A DNA stretch of 64,000 bases from NCBI GenBank assembly GCA_004563275.1, contig SFSZ01000006.1:1-64000 (forward strand). The letters run 5' to 3'. The number at the start of each line of letters is the position of its first letter. Position 1 is the first letter of the stretch. Position numbers and translations under genes: made by a program. The stretch is from a bacterium (GTDB lineage: Bacteria > Bacillota_I > Bacilli_A > RF39 > UBA660). Under the pieces are notes generated by a model, which saw only the letters and a list, made by a program, of their open reading frames with translations, was not told the origin of the DNA and made no database searches. Shown here one piece after another: positions 1-8,995 of the stretch.

Positions 1-18
1 TTTGATAATTGCTCACAA

Positions 19-51
19 AAAATAGCACCTCCTTTCTTGAGGTACTATTTT
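19..51. terminator. Bidirectional intrinsic terminator
   Basis: A 13-bp inverted repeat (AAAATAGCACCTC at 19-31 and GAGGTACTATTTT at 39-51) with one mismatch and a 7-base loop. A-rich 5' and T-rich 3' flanks mean it can end transcription from either side. It probably separates a gene left of the window from queA. Bases 52-130 hold nothing else I can name. Confidence 0.6.
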
Positions 52-132
52 ACATATTTGTTGCTTTTTTATAAAGTGTCCAAATTAGGGTTCACTTCAT
101 CAAAGATGCTTTTAATTTACTAATTTTTGTAA

Positions 133-138
133 TATAAT
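133..138 (+). promoter_or_regulatory. queA promoter -10 box
   Basis: TATAAT lies 19 bases upstream of the queA start and would give a leader of about 13 bases. No good -35 box is seen 17 bases further up, so the call rests on the -10 alone. Confidence 0.45.
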
Positions 139-157
139 ACCGGTGGATGTGATTTAA

Positions 158-1183
158 ATGAAAACTGATGATTTTGATTATGAATTACCTAAAGAGTTGA
201 TTGCTCAAACTCCTCTTAAAAACCGAAGTGAATCTAAACTTCTTGTTATGGATAGAGTAACTGGAGCTTTAGAACATAAACATTTTTATGACATTATTGA
301 TTATTTAAATAAAGGTGATGCTTTAGTTATTAATGATACTAAAGTTATTCCTGCGAGAATAATTGGTGTTAAAGAAGAAACTGGTGCTATTATCGAACTT
401 CTACTATTAAAAGATGAAGTAGGTGACACTTGGGAATGCCTTGCTAAACCTCAAAAAAGATTAAAAGTAGGTACTATCATTACATTTGGTAATGGTGAAT
501 TAAAAGCTAAAGTAAGAGAAACTAGAGAAGAAGGTATTACCATTGTTGATTTAATTTACAATGGTATCCTTATGGAAATTTTAGAACATCTAGGAACAAT
601 GCCACTTCCTCCATATATTCATGAAAAACTAAAAGATCAAGATAGATATCAAACTGTTTACGCTAAAAACTATGGTTCTGCTGCTGCCCCAACTGCCGGC
701 TTACATTTTACAACTGAACTTTTAGATAAAATCAAAGCTAAAGGTATTGCAATCGTTCATGTAACTTTACATGTTGGTTTAGGAACCTTTAGACCAGTTA
801 ATGTTGAAGATGTAACTAAACATGTTATGCACACAGAGCATTACATTGTTACCAAAGAAGCTGCTGATAAACTAAATGAAATCAAAGCAAATGGCGGTAA
901 AATCATTGCTGTTGGTACCACCTCAGTTCGTACCCTTGAAACCGTTATTTCTAAAAATGATAAATTCGTTCCAAGTAATGATGACACTAATATCTTTATC
1001 TATCCTGGTTTCACCTTTAAAGCAATTGATGGACTTATCACTAATTTTCATTTACCAAAAAGTACTTTAGTAATGTTAGTATCTGCTTTCTCATCAAAAG
1101 AAAATATTATGAATGCTTATCAAGAAGCCATAAAACATAATTATCGTTTCTTTAGTTTTGGAGATGCCATGTTTATAAAATAG
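158..1183 (+). CDS. queA: S-adenosylmethionine:tRNA ribosyltransferase-isomerase QueA
   Basis: QueA transfers the ribosyl part of S-adenosylmethionine to 7-aminomethyl-7-deazaguanine in the anticodon wobble position of tRNA, making epoxyqueuosine in the cytoplasm. The 341-residue length is normal for the family. Family blocks are clear: the N-terminal [28 protein letters not shown] in the middle, [14 protein letters not shown], and a C-terminal [18 protein letters not shown]. The ATG follows a GTGAT-containing short leader. whiA starts 14 bases downstream behind its own Shine-Dalgarno, so the two are probably co-transcribed. No tgt or ruvB neighbour is visible in the window. Confidence 0.97.
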   Translation: MKTDDFDYELPKELIAQTPLKNRSESKLLVMDRVTGALEHKHFYDIIDYLNKGDALVINDTKVIPARIIGVKEETGAIIELLLLKDEVGDTWECLAKPQKRLKVGTIITFGNGELKAKVRETREEGITIVDLIYNGILMEILEHLGTMPLPPYIHEKLKDQDRYQTVYAKNYGSAAAPTAGLHFTTELLDKIKAKGIAIVHVTLHVGLGTFRPVNVEDVTKHVMHTEHYIVTKEAADKLNEIKANGGKIIAVGTTSVRTLETVISKNDKFVPSNDDTNIFIYPGFTFKAIDGLITNFHLPKSTLVMLVSAFSSKENIMNAYQEAIKHNYRFFSFGDAMFIK

Positions 1184-1197
1184 AAAGGAAAGTAATT

Positions 1198-2100
1198 ATG
1201 ACTTTTACTACCCAAATAAAAGATGAAATAACTAAAAATTATGATTCAACTCCTGAATCTTTAATTTCTTTATGTACATACTTACGTTTTAATAGTACTT
1301 TTGATAATCATAAAATATCGGTTTATACTGAAAATGCTTCTGTAGCTAGATGGTTATTTAAGCTTCTTAAGTTTCATTATAATATTGAAATTAAATTAAC
1401 AACTCGTACTATTAAAAGATTTAAAAAAAGAAATATTTATATTTTAGAAATTAAAGATAAGTATGATTATATTACTAGTGATATTGCTAATACTTTAAAT
1501 AATATTAAAGAGGGTAGTACTGAAGAAAAGATTGCTTTCTTAAAAGGAATATTTTTATCTTGTGGAAGTATTAATGATCCTAAAAAGAATATGTATCATT
1601 TAGAGTTTTTAATTAAAGATCATAAAGATGCTAAACTTGTTAATTCTATTCTTTTAGATTTAAGATTTAATAGTAAGATTTTAAAACGTGATCGTGAATA
1701 TATGGTTTATATTAAACAAGCTGAAAATATTAGTGACTTTATTAGGTATTTAAACGCTGTTAATGCCCTTTTTTACTTTGAGGATATAAGAATATACAAA
1801 GATCATAAAAATATGGTTAATAGGCTTAATAATTGTGAACAAGCTAATGCTGAGAAATCATTTAAAACTAGTAAACAAATAATAGATAATATTACTTACT
1901 TAGAAGAAAATAATTTAATTATGTTATTAGATGAAAGAACCAAAGAAATAATATCTTATAAAAAGAAATATCCCGAAACATCAATGGGAGAATTAGCTGA
2001 AATAGTTTCCATCGAAACCAATAAATCCATCACAAAATCAGGAATAAATCACCACTTTAGAAAAATAAATGAACTAGTTAGAAAACATAAAACTAACTAG
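1198..2100 (+). CDS. whiA: Sporulation/division regulator WhiA
   Basis: WhiA is a conserved Gram-positive protein with a LAGLIDADG homing-endonuclease-like N-terminal fold and a C-terminal helix-turn-helix; in Bacillus it affects cell division and chromosome segregation. Visible family blocks are EKIAFLKGIFLSCGSINDP in the first half and the C-terminal SMGELAEIV...KSITKSGINHHFRKINELV segment, which is the HTH. Length (300 residues) is typical. A GAAAGGAAAG ribosome site precedes the ATG. The usual partners (rapZ, yvcK) are absent here; instead it follows queA, and its last codons form part of a terminator. Confidence 0.95.
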   Translation: MTFTTQIKDEITKNYDSTPESLISLCTYLRFNSTFDNHKISVYTENASVARWLFKLLKFHYNIEIKLTTRTIKRFKKRNIYILEIKDKYDYITSDIANTLNNIKEGSTEEKIAFLKGIFLSCGSINDPKKNMYHLEFLIKDHKDAKLVNSILLDLRFNSKILKRDREYMVYIKQAENISDFIRYLNAVNALFYFEDIRIYKDHKNMVNRLNNCEQANAEKSFKTSKQIIDNITYLEENNLIMLLDERTKEIISYKKKYPETSMGELAEIVSIETNKSITKSGINHHFRKINELVRKHKTN

Positions 2101-2107
2101 TTTTTTT
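2072..2107 (+). terminator. Intrinsic terminator overlapping the end of whiA
   Basis: AACTAGTTAG (2072-2081) pairs with CTAACTAGTT (2093-2102) and runs into seven T. The 5' arm lies inside the last whiA codons, so the terminator is partly coding. Confidence 0.75.
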
Positions 2108-2117
2108 ATTATCATTT

Positions 2118-2126
2118 TGCTATAAT
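2118..2126 (+). promoter_or_regulatory. Extended -10 promoter of the prepilin-like gene
   Basis: TGC followed directly by TATAAT (2121-2126) is a consensus extended -10. Predicted transcription start near 2133 leaves a leader of about 15 bases carrying AGGTGAG before the ATG at 2148. Confidence 0.65.
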
Positions 2127-2147
2127 GAATTTATAGTAGGTGAGAAT

Positions 2148-4280
2148 ATGTTAAAAGGTAAGAAGGGTAAGAAAGGATTTACTCTATTAGAACTAGTAAT
2201 AGCTATTGGACTCTTAGCTTTATTTACAGTTTTTATTGGCGTATCTTTAAATCGTACATTTAAAAAACAAAAAGAAAATGATTATAATAACTTTATTAAA
2301 AAGATAGTAGCTTCTGCTAATTTATATGTATCTAATGAAGGAAGTATCATTAATAGTTTATCTTCTGATAAAGGTTATGTTATTATAAAAGCTAAAGATT
2401 TAATAAATAAAGGCTTATTATCTGAAAATACTATTAATCCTAAAACTAATGAAAAAGTTGATCCTAATGATGAAATTAAAGTCTCATATGATGCTAATGG
2501 TACTATTAAAATTGAATATCCATCAAAAACTGTTACTGAAGACTATCTTCAAGCTTTAGATATTTATTTAGACTTTGGTAGTGATAAAAAAGAAGATTAT
2601 TGTTATCAAGGTTTAGATACTCCTAATTTAATTTATGTAACTTCTGAAGGTGATTTTGTTAAAGGATATCTAAAAAAGGGTACTAATATAACTTGCGAAG
2701 GTGAAGAAAAAATTAATTCTCATAAAATCGGTACTTATCGTTTAATATATAATTATATTTTAAAAGATGGTTCTAAAAAAAGAGCTACCAGACAAGTAGT
2801 TGTTGTAGATAATTATAAACCAACTTGTGAACAAATAGATGCTCCAACTTCATGGATAAATACTAAAAGAACTCTTAATGTTAAATGTAATGATATTGGT
2901 ACTGGTTGCCAACCTTTAAAAGTTCCTTTTGAATTAGAAAATTATGCTGATAATTATAAATACTTGGTTAAAGATAAAGCTGGTAATACTGGTTATTGTT
3001 ATTTAAATATTTATTCAGATACTAAGAAACCAGAATGTAGTTCTACTGGTGGAAGCACTTCATGGATTAATACCCCAAGAGAACTTACTTTAAAATGTAG
3101 TGACTCTCTAAGTGGATGTAGTGATTTTACTGAAAAGAAAGAAACTTATTCTAATACATCAACATCTAGTTTTACTGTTAAAGATCAAGCCGGTAATGAA
3201 AATACTTGTCAATTAAATATTTATTCTGACACTAAAAAACCAGAATGTAGTTATTCTGGAGAAAATTATACTTGGACCAATAAAATAGTTACAATAACTC
3301 AAAAATGTACTGATCAAGAGGGTTTAAGTGGTTGTTTAATTGCCTCAGAAACTAAGAAGTATTCTGATATGACATCTACAACTTTTACTGTTAAAGATCG
3401 TGCTGGTAATACTTCAAATACCTGTACGATTCCAATTTATTCTGATATAACCGCTCCAACTTGCACTAATACTAATCAAAACACTAAATGGACTAATAAA
3501 AAAATTTCAATTACAACAACTTGTAAAGATAATTTAAGTGGTTGTGTTAACTCAACAATGAATACTACTTTTCAAAATATCGCTACTAAAACTATTGAAG
3601 TTAAAGACAATGCCGGTAATATCGGTACATGTAGTGCTAATATTTATTCTGATACTACCGCTCCAACTTCGATTATTACCATTAATGCCACCGAATCAAC
3701 TAAATCAATAACTATGAAAGGTACTGGTAAAGATAATTTAAGTGGCATCGTTGCTTATCAATTTAGTACTAATTCAAATTTAACTGCCTTATCAAGTGGA
3801 TGGACAAATATAACTGCTACTACTAAAGAAGTAACTGCTACTAAAAGCATTGATACTAAAGGAACTTATACATATTATTTCTATACTAAAGATGCTGCTG
3901 GTAATGTTACAAGAAGTCTGCCAAAAACCTTTAAAATTAGAGATGGTAATTATTATTGCTGGTATATTTCTAAATCAGGTAGTTATTTTAAAACCAGTAC
4001 TAAAGATGCTGGCTCAGCTGGATATCTAAATTGCCGTAGTGGTGCTAATACAAGCAATCCAACTATCGTGCAAATAACCCAAAAAGACACCATTAATTCT
4101 GCTGAATTATATGGAGAAAGCAAAAGTGGAGATATCACTTATGGATGGTATAAAGTTAATTTAAAATCTTTATTAGACAGTAAAAATTACACATGTTATG
4201 CTGCTGGTTATTGGGTAGTTACTGAAAAAGACGAATGTCGTTCATCATATCCAACTACAACTGTAAATATTATGCCTTAA
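2148..4280 (+). CDS. Prepilin-type N-terminus fused to Cys-rich Ig-like repeats (surface protein)
   Basis: The N-terminus (KKGKKGFTLLELVIAIG) is a textbook type IV prepilin cleavage/methylation site with Glu at +5, followed by one hydrophobic helix. After a pseudopilin-like part, about residues 225-510 hold four to five repeats of roughly 70 residues, each with a Pro-x-Cys start, a Trp-x-Asn, a Cys-x-Asp...SGC, a VKD-x-AGN and a C-x-x-x-IYSDT end. These look like disulphide-rich Ig-like modules. The C-terminal 100 residues are Cys- and Tyr-rich and may be another binding domain. At 710 residues it is far longer than a normal pilin. A GspE/PilB ATPase lies at 61554-62906 but no other pilus genes are present. 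It ends tail-to-tail with clpP, overlapping by four bases. Confidence 0.75.
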   Translation: MLKGKKGKKGFTLLELVIAIGLLALFTVFIGVSLNRTFKKQKENDYNNFIKKIVASANLYVSNEGSIINSLSSDKGYVIIKAKDLINKGLLSENTINPKTNEKVDPNDEIKVSYDANGTIKIEYPSKTVTEDYLQALDIYLDFGSDKKEDYCYQGLDTPNLIYVTSEGDFVKGYLKKGTNITCEGEEKINSHKIGTYRLIYNYILKDGSKKRATRQVVVVDNYKPTCEQIDAPTSWINTKRTLNVKCNDIGTGCQPLKVPFELENYADNYKYLVKDKAGNTGYCYLNIYSDTKKPECSSTGGSTSWINTPRELTLKCSDSLSGCSDFTEKKETYSNTSTSSFTVKDQAGNENTCQLNIYSDTKKPECSYSGENYTWTNKIVTITQKCTDQEGLSGCLIASETKKYSDMTSTTFTVKDRAGNTSNTCTIPIYSDITAPTCTNTNQNTKWTNKKISITTTCKDNLSGCVNSTMNTTFQNIATKTIEVKDNAGNIGTCSANIYSDTTAPTSIITINATESTKSITMKGTGKDNLSGIVAYQFSTNSNLTALSSGWTNITATTKEVTATKSIDTKGTYTYYFYTKDAAGNVTRSLPKTFKIRDGNYYCWYISKSGSYFKTSTKDAGSAGYLNCRSGANTSNPTIVQITQKDTINSAELYGESKSGDITYGWYKVNLKSLLDSKNYTCYAAGYWVVTEKDECRSSYPTTTVNIMP

Positions 4281-4849
4281 CCAATCACGCTGTCAATAAG
4301 CCCATAATTTAAAGCATCATGAGCATTTAAAAAATAATCCGAATTAGTATCTTTATTAATTTTATTTACACTTTTACTAGTTAAAGAAGCTAATATTTTA
4401 TTAAGCTTCTTTTTTGTTTCTAAAATTCTTTCCGCATGAATTTTGATATCCGAAGCTTTTCCTTCCGCACCACCTAAAACTTGATGAATCATAATCTCGC
4501 AGTTAGGTAAACAAAGTCTTTTACCTTTAGCACCCGATGCCAAAAGGACAGCTCCCATACTTGCACATAAACCCATGCCAACTGTTGATACATCACTTTT
4601 TAAATAATTAATTGTGTCATAAATAGCTAATCCCGCTGTTACACTACCACCAGGAGAATTAATATAAAGATAAATATCATCATGACTAATTGAATCTAAA
4701 TAGAGTAGTTCACTGATAACTAAATTAGCTAAATCATCATTAATTTCTCCTGTAATAAAAACAATTCTCTTAGTAAGTAATTTAGTATAAATATCATAAA
4801 TTTTCTCACCATTATAATTCTTTTCAATAATATTTGGAATAAGTAACAT
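4277..4849 (-). CDS. clpP: ATP-dependent Clp protease proteolytic subunit ClpP
   Basis: ClpP forms the barrel-shaped serine protease core that works with ClpX/ClpC unfoldases in cytoplasmic protein turnover. The catalytic triad is visible: Ser97 in GLCASMGAVLL, His122 in EIMIHQVLGG and Asp171 in the NSDYFLNAHDA block; the SPGGSV oxyanion segment is at about 65-70. Length (190) is normal. An AGGGTGA Shine-Dalgarno precedes the ATG, with TATTAT-like -10 sequence beyond it. The catalytic Asp is preceded by Ser rather than the common Arg, a small divergence. It is a lone gene divergent from the 4964 operon. Confidence 0.95.
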   Translation of the reverse strand: MLLIPNIIEKNYNGEKIYDIYTKLLTKRIVFITGEINDDLANLVISELLYLDSISHDDIYLYINSPGGSVTAGLAIYDTINYLKSDVSTVGMGLCASMGAVLLASGAKGKRLCLPNCEIMIHQVLGGAEGKASDIKIHAERILETKKKLNKILASLTSKSVNKINKDTNSDYFLNAHDALNYGLIDSVIG

Positions 4850-4963
4850 TAATTTTTCACCCTAATAATATAATAAATAAAAATAGTCAAAAATATACAT
4901 CAAAAAGTGTTTTATTTTTTTACAATTTTTGATATACTTGAATGTAGAATAGAGGGATTGTGA

Positions 4964-6424
4964 ATGTTACTAGATAGGTATAAACATAAACTTTATCAAT
5001 CTGGCCTTAAAATGGTTCTTTACGTATCTGTAAGAGAACTATTTAAATGTGATGTACTATTCTTACATTCCCTAGATAAAGGCTTATATTGTCAAATTTT
5101 ATCAGATACTAGATTAAACTCTGAAGATATATCTAAACTTAAAGATAAAATGACTGAAATAATTAATGCTAATTATAAAATAACTCGTAAAGTAGTAACT
5201 AAAAAAGATGCTTACGATTACTATATAAAAACTAAAGAATTAGAAAAAGCCGGTAACATTCAAAATCTTAACGGTAAAACTGTAACTATGTATGAACTTA
5301 TGGGATATTATAATTATTTTATGAGTGATATGGTTGAATCTACTGGTGAATTATCTAAATTTGGTATTACTTATTTAAATAGTAATGATCTTATTCTTTC
5401 CTGTCCAATTAATGATGATATGACAGTTCCCAGTTATAATTCTCAAGAAATGATTTTAAAGAGTTTTTCAGATTATAAACTTTGGTCATCACTATTAAAT
5501 GTTAATTATGTTGCTGATTTAAATAAAGTTATCTCACAAAGCAAAATAAAAGACTTTATTAAGAAAAATGATATTATGATGGATAATCAAATATATGAAA
5601 TGGCTAATATCATTAGAAAAGAAAATAAAAAGATTGTTCTTTTAGGTGGACCATCATCATCAGGTAAAACAACTAGTACAAGAAAGTTAGCTTTATACCT
5701 AAGTGCTATTGGTTTAAATCCAGTTTGTTTAAGTTTAGATGATTATTTTAAAGAAAGAGAATTAACTCCTAAAGATGAAAATGGTGAGTATGATTTTGAA
5801 TCACTTGCTGCAATCGATTTAGATTTATTTAATGCTCAAATGACCAGTTTATTAAATGGAGAAGAAGTAAATACTCCAACTTATAATTTCTTAACTGGTA
5901 AAAAAGAATATAACCATAAAATAATTAAACTAGGGGATAATGATATCTTACTTATTGAAGGCCTTCATTGTTTAAATGAAGAACTATCAAAAAGTATTCC
6001 CTATAGTCGTAAAATTAAAGTTTATATAAGTCCATTTATGCCTCTAAGTATTGATAGACATAACCATATCTCAACTGTTGATATTCGTCTAATGCGCAGA
6101 ATAGTTAGAGATAATCGTACTAGAGGATATGGAGTAGTAGATACCTTAAAAAGTTGGGATAAAGTTAGAAATGGTGAAACTAAATATGTCTTCCCATATA
6201 CTAATGAAGCTAACGTTATCTTAAATACTGCATATATCTATGAAATAGGCGTCTTAAGAGTTTATGTAGAACCACTATTATATAGTGTTCCAATAGATTC
6301 TAAATATTATAATGAAGCCAGAAGATTAATAAATGAATTACAAATGTTCTTCCCAATTCCAAGTGAATATTTAAGTGATAATAACGTCTTAAGAGAATTT
6401 ATTGGTGGAAGTTATTTTGAATAA
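4964..6424 (+). CDS. Uridine-kinase-like nucleoside kinase with long N-terminal domain
   Basis: The C-terminal half is a P-loop kinase of the uridine kinase/phosphoribulokinase type: Walker A GGPSSSGKTTSTRKL near residue 227, SLDDYFK a little after, and DILLIEGLHCLNEEL further on, followed by the RLMRRIVRDNRTRGYG lid. The N-terminal 200 residues resemble the extra domain of ThrRS-related nucleoside kinases of Bacillota. It probably phosphorylates a nucleoside in salvage, but substrate cannot be read from sequence. Start chosen at ATG 4964 after AGAGGGATT. A TATACT at 4932 is a candidate -10. gapA follows after 16 bases, so both are probably one operon. Confidence 0.8.
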   Translation: MLLDRYKHKLYQSGLKMVLYVSVRELFKCDVLFLHSLDKGLYCQILSDTRLNSEDISKLKDKMTEIINANYKITRKVVTKKDAYDYYIKTKELEKAGNIQNLNGKTVTMYELMGYYNYFMSDMVESTGELSKFGITYLNSNDLILSCPINDDMTVPSYNSQEMILKSFSDYKLWSSLLNVNYVADLNKVISQSKIKDFIKKNDIMMDNQIYEMANIIRKENKKIVLLGGPSSSGKTTSTRKLALYLSAIGLNPVCLSLDDYFKERELTPKDENGEYDFESLAAIDLDLFNAQMTSLLNGEEVNTPTYNFLTGKKEYNHKIIKLGDNDILLIEGLHCLNEELSKSIPYSRKIKVYISPFMPLSIDRHNHISTVDIRLMRRIVRDNRTRGYGVVDTLKSWDKVRNGETKYVFPYTNEANVILNTAYIYEIGVLRVYVEPLLYSVPIDSKYYNEARRLINELQMFFPIPSEYLSDNNVLREFIGGSYFE

Positions 6425-6440
6425 TTGAAAGGATGATAAT

Positions 6441-7442
6441 ATGAAAAGAATAGTAATAAATGGTTTTGGTCGTATCGGTAGAATAGCCTATCGTTTATTA
6501 GTAGGAAATCCTAATTATGAAGTAGTAGCTATTAATAGTCATGGTACTCCAGAAGATAGTGCTTATCTACTAAAATATGACACAGTTCATCGTTCATTTT
6601 TAGAAGATGAAATATCTTATAATGATGAAGGAATAATTGTTGATGGTAAATTTACTAAAGTATTAGTTATAGATGATCCTAAAGACTATCCATGGAGAGA
6701 ATTAAATGTTGATGTAGTTTTAGAATGTACTGGTAAATTCACTAAAAAAGAAGATGCCATGAAACATATTGAAGCAGGCGCTAAACATGTTATTATTTCT
6801 GCTCCTGGTAAAGGCGAAATGAAAACAGTTGTTTATGGTGTTAATGATAATATATTATCTGCTGATGATCAAGTTATTTCTGCAGCATCATGTACAACCA
6901 ACTGCTTAGCTCCAGTCTTAAAATGCATTAATGATACCTTTGGTATTGAATCAGGTTTTATGACTACTATTCATGCTTACACAAATGATCAAAATACCTT
7001 AGATGGTTCACATAAAAAAGGTATTGCTTCTCGTCGTGGTAGAACTGCTGCTTCAAATATTGTTCCCGCATCAACCGGAGCTGCTAGTGCCATTGGTTTA
7101 GTTATCCCTGATTTACAAGGAAAACTAGATGGATTTGCTTTTAGAGTTCCCACTGATGATGGTTCTGTAATTGATCTATCATTAATCTTAAAAAGAGAAG
7201 TAACCAAAGAAGAAGTAAATGAAGCCTTTGTAAATAATCAAAATGAAGTATTAAAGTTTACTTATGACCCAATTGTTTCAAGCGATATAATTGGTAATGC
7301 TTGTGGTTGTTTAGTCGATGGCTTATCAACAAAAGTACTAGATATTAACAAAAGAGAAATCAAAGTAGTAGCATGGTATGACAACGAATATGGTTATTCC
7401 GCTCAAATGCTTAGAACAATGGATAAACTATTAAAGTTATAA
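6441..7442 (+). CDS. gapA: Glyceraldehyde-3-phosphate dehydrogenase, type I
   Basis: GAPDH oxidises glyceraldehyde-3-phosphate with NAD+ and phosphate in glycolysis. Visible signatures are the N-terminal Rossmann motif INGFGRIGRIAYR, the active-site SAASCTTNCLAPV, the HAYTNDQNTLD segment and the C-terminal WYDNEYGYSAQM. Length of 333 residues is standard. An AAAGGATGA site precedes the ATG. Usual pgk/tpi neighbours are missing; upstream is the kinase at 4964 and downstream a small unknown gene 10 bases away. Confidence 0.97.
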   Translation: MKRIVINGFGRIGRIAYRLLVGNPNYEVVAINSHGTPEDSAYLLKYDTVHRSFLEDEISYNDEGIIVDGKFTKVLVIDDPKDYPWRELNVDVVLECTGKFTKKEDAMKHIEAGAKHVIISAPGKGEMKTVVYGVNDNILSADDQVISAASCTTNCLAPVLKCINDTFGIESGFMTTIHAYTNDQNTLDGSHKKGIASRRGRTAASNIVPASTGAASAIGLVIPDLQGKLDGFAFRVPTDDGSVIDLSLILKREVTKEEVNEAFVNNQNEVLKFTYDPIVSSDIIGNACGCLVDGLSTKVLDINKREIKVVAWYDNEYGYSAQMLRTMDKLLKL

Positions 7443-7451
7443 GAGGTTCCT

Positions 7452-7847
7452 ATGAAAGCCATTATGGAATATAACGTTACCGGTTCTTTAAATGGAAAAG
7501 TAACATATTATCCTAAAAATAATCATAAAGTACCACTAACAAAAACCATAACTTCAGTCTTAGAAAGTTTTGAATCAAAAAAGAAAACCTATACTAACTG
7601 GGAAAAATATGATTATTTCTTAAACAACATCATGAAAGAATATCCAAACGTATTAAATAAAAAAATGTTTACTGAAATAAATAAACAAAAAGAAGAATAT
7701 CAAGAAATGACTGAAACCCAAAACTTCTATACCAAAGAAGATTATGAAAAAGCTATTAAAGATATAGATTCTTTATATTTGAATTTAATTCATGAAGTAG
7801 AAACTAAAACTAAAACTAGGTTTGGTATTGATTTTACTTTAGAATAA
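7452..7847 (+). CDS. Hypothetical protein, 131 aa
   Basis: I do not recognise this family. The protein is small, charged and rich in Lys, Glu, Asn and Tyr, with no signal peptide or membrane segment, so it is probably cytoplasmic. The N-terminal 35 residues look beta-rich and the rest helical. An AGAGGT ribosome site lies just before the ATG and only nine bases separate it from gapA, so it is read as the last gene of that operon. A terminator hairpin begins at its stop codon. Confidence 0.7.
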   Translation: MKAIMEYNVTGSLNGKVTYYPKNNHKVPLTKTITSVLESFESKKKTYTNWEKYDYFLNNIMKEYPNVLNKKMFTEINKQKEEYQEMTETQNFYTKEDYEKAIKDIDSLYLNLIHEVETKTKTRFGIDFTLE

Positions 7848-7876
7848 CAGAGAAAACATGATTTTTCTCTGTTTTT
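7847..7876 (+). terminator. Intrinsic terminator of the gapA operon
   Basis: ACAGAGAAAA (7847-7856) pairs with TTTTCTCTGT (7863-7872), followed by TTTT. A possible ATG at 7858 lies in the loop, which argues against using it as the start of the next gene. Confidence 0.75.
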
Positions 7877-7877
7877 A

Positions 7878-7886
7878 TGTTATAAT
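7878..7886 (+). promoter_or_regulatory. Extended -10 promoter for the 7906 gene
   Basis: TGT-TATAAT (TATAAT at 7881-7886) follows the terminator directly. Transcription would start near 7893, placing GGGAG at the very 5' end of the mRNA, 13 bases before the ATG at 7906. Confidence 0.65.
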
Positions 7887-7905
7887 CAAAAAAGGGAGTT
7901 TTTTT

Positions 7906-8994
7906 ATGGTTAGAAATAATAATATCGAAGTAATAAATGCTTGTATTGAAGATCAAATAAATCAAACAAGAAAAATTTTAATAAATGAAAAAGGTTGTAA
8001 AGACCTAGATGAAAAATATCTAAATTATACCTTAAGAGGTGACTTAAATACTCTTACCCCTCAAGAAGGATTAAACTTACAAAGAGAAGCTTACTACTAT
8101 TATGATTTATATCGTATCAATAATTTACCAGCAACTAAAGATGGTTCAAATCCCATTATTAGATGCAGACTTCATAATGGTTTTGAATTAGAAGCTAATT
8201 CATATCGTTTTAAAAATGTTCAAAGTGCTAAATCAATTAGAAACATTCTTATTAGTAGTAATGGTGATGTTACTTCTAAAAGAGAATCAACAATTAAAGA
8301 ATCAAGACAAAAATATTTAAAACACAAAAGTTTTGTATCATCAGGTAATATTTTTACTAAAGAATTTATGATTGAAGCAAAAGGTGATAAAGAAAGCGTT
8401 AAATTGTCATATAAACCAGGTAAACGTATCGAAAAAGTATATGGTCCAATTACTCATGTAACTTATCAAGAAGAGCAAGATACAAAAGAAATAGTTACTG
8501 CTTCTGGAGCATACTCTCACTATAAAATATTAGACTTTACATTAAGATTAACTAACAATGATTTTACTTCTGGAACCCTTGTTTTAGAAGATCTAGACAC
8601 TGATAAAACAAGAATAGTTATTAAAGTTAAAGATAACCAAGTAAGTATTTGTAAATATTCTCGTAAAGGAAGAAAAATAGATTTATTAGATGGCACTCAT
8701 AACTTTAATACAATAATTGAATTACTAGAACCAGATACATCTAAAATTGAAAGTCCATACCTAAAAAGACTTATTCATGCCTTTGCATCTGGAGTATCAA
8801 CAACATTAGTTTATGGCAATGATCACATTGATCCAAGTGATTTTAATTTATCAACAATAAACGAATTAGACTCTAAAGTAAGTGATGAAATTAAACAAGT
8901 CAAAAGCGAAATTTTAGTTCCTGGCTTATTAAGTGTCGCTGATGAATACTTCGCTATAGAAAAAACCAAAGACAAAGTTATCAGAAAGGATTAA
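7906..8994 (+). CDS. Hypothetical protein, paralogue A of a tandem pair
   Basis: Family not recognised. The start at 7906 is preferred over an in-frame ATG at 7858 because the latter falls in a terminator loop and upstream of the promoter, while GGGAG sits eight bases before 7906. The 362-residue product has no signal peptide or membrane segment. It is helical at both ends with a beta-rich centre. Its central part (SNGDVTSKRES, GNIFTKEFMIEAKGD and ESVKLSYKPG) aligns with the next gene (SNGKVIQSRRMN, SNIFKPGFYFYLEGDEE and SIEVTLNEKG), so the two are diverged duplicates. One base separates them, implying translational coupling. Confidence 0.7.
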   Translation: MVRNNNIEVINACIEDQINQTRKILINEKGCKDLDEKYLNYTLRGDLNTLTPQEGLNLQREAYYYYDLYRINNLPATKDGSNPIIRCRLHNGFELEANSYRFKNVQSAKSIRNILISSNGDVTSKRESTIKESRQKYLKHKSFVSSGNIFTKEFMIEAKGDKESVKLSYKPGKRIEKVYGPITHVTYQEEQDTKEIVTASGAYSHYKILDFTLRLTNNDFTSGTLVLEDLDTDKTRIVIKVKDNQVSICKYSRKGRKIDLLDGTHNFNTIIELLEPDTSKIESPYLKRLIHAFASGVSTTLVYGNDHIDPSDFNLSTINELDSKVSDEIKQVKSEILVPGLLSVADEYFAIEKTKDKVIRKD

Positions 8995-8995
8995 T

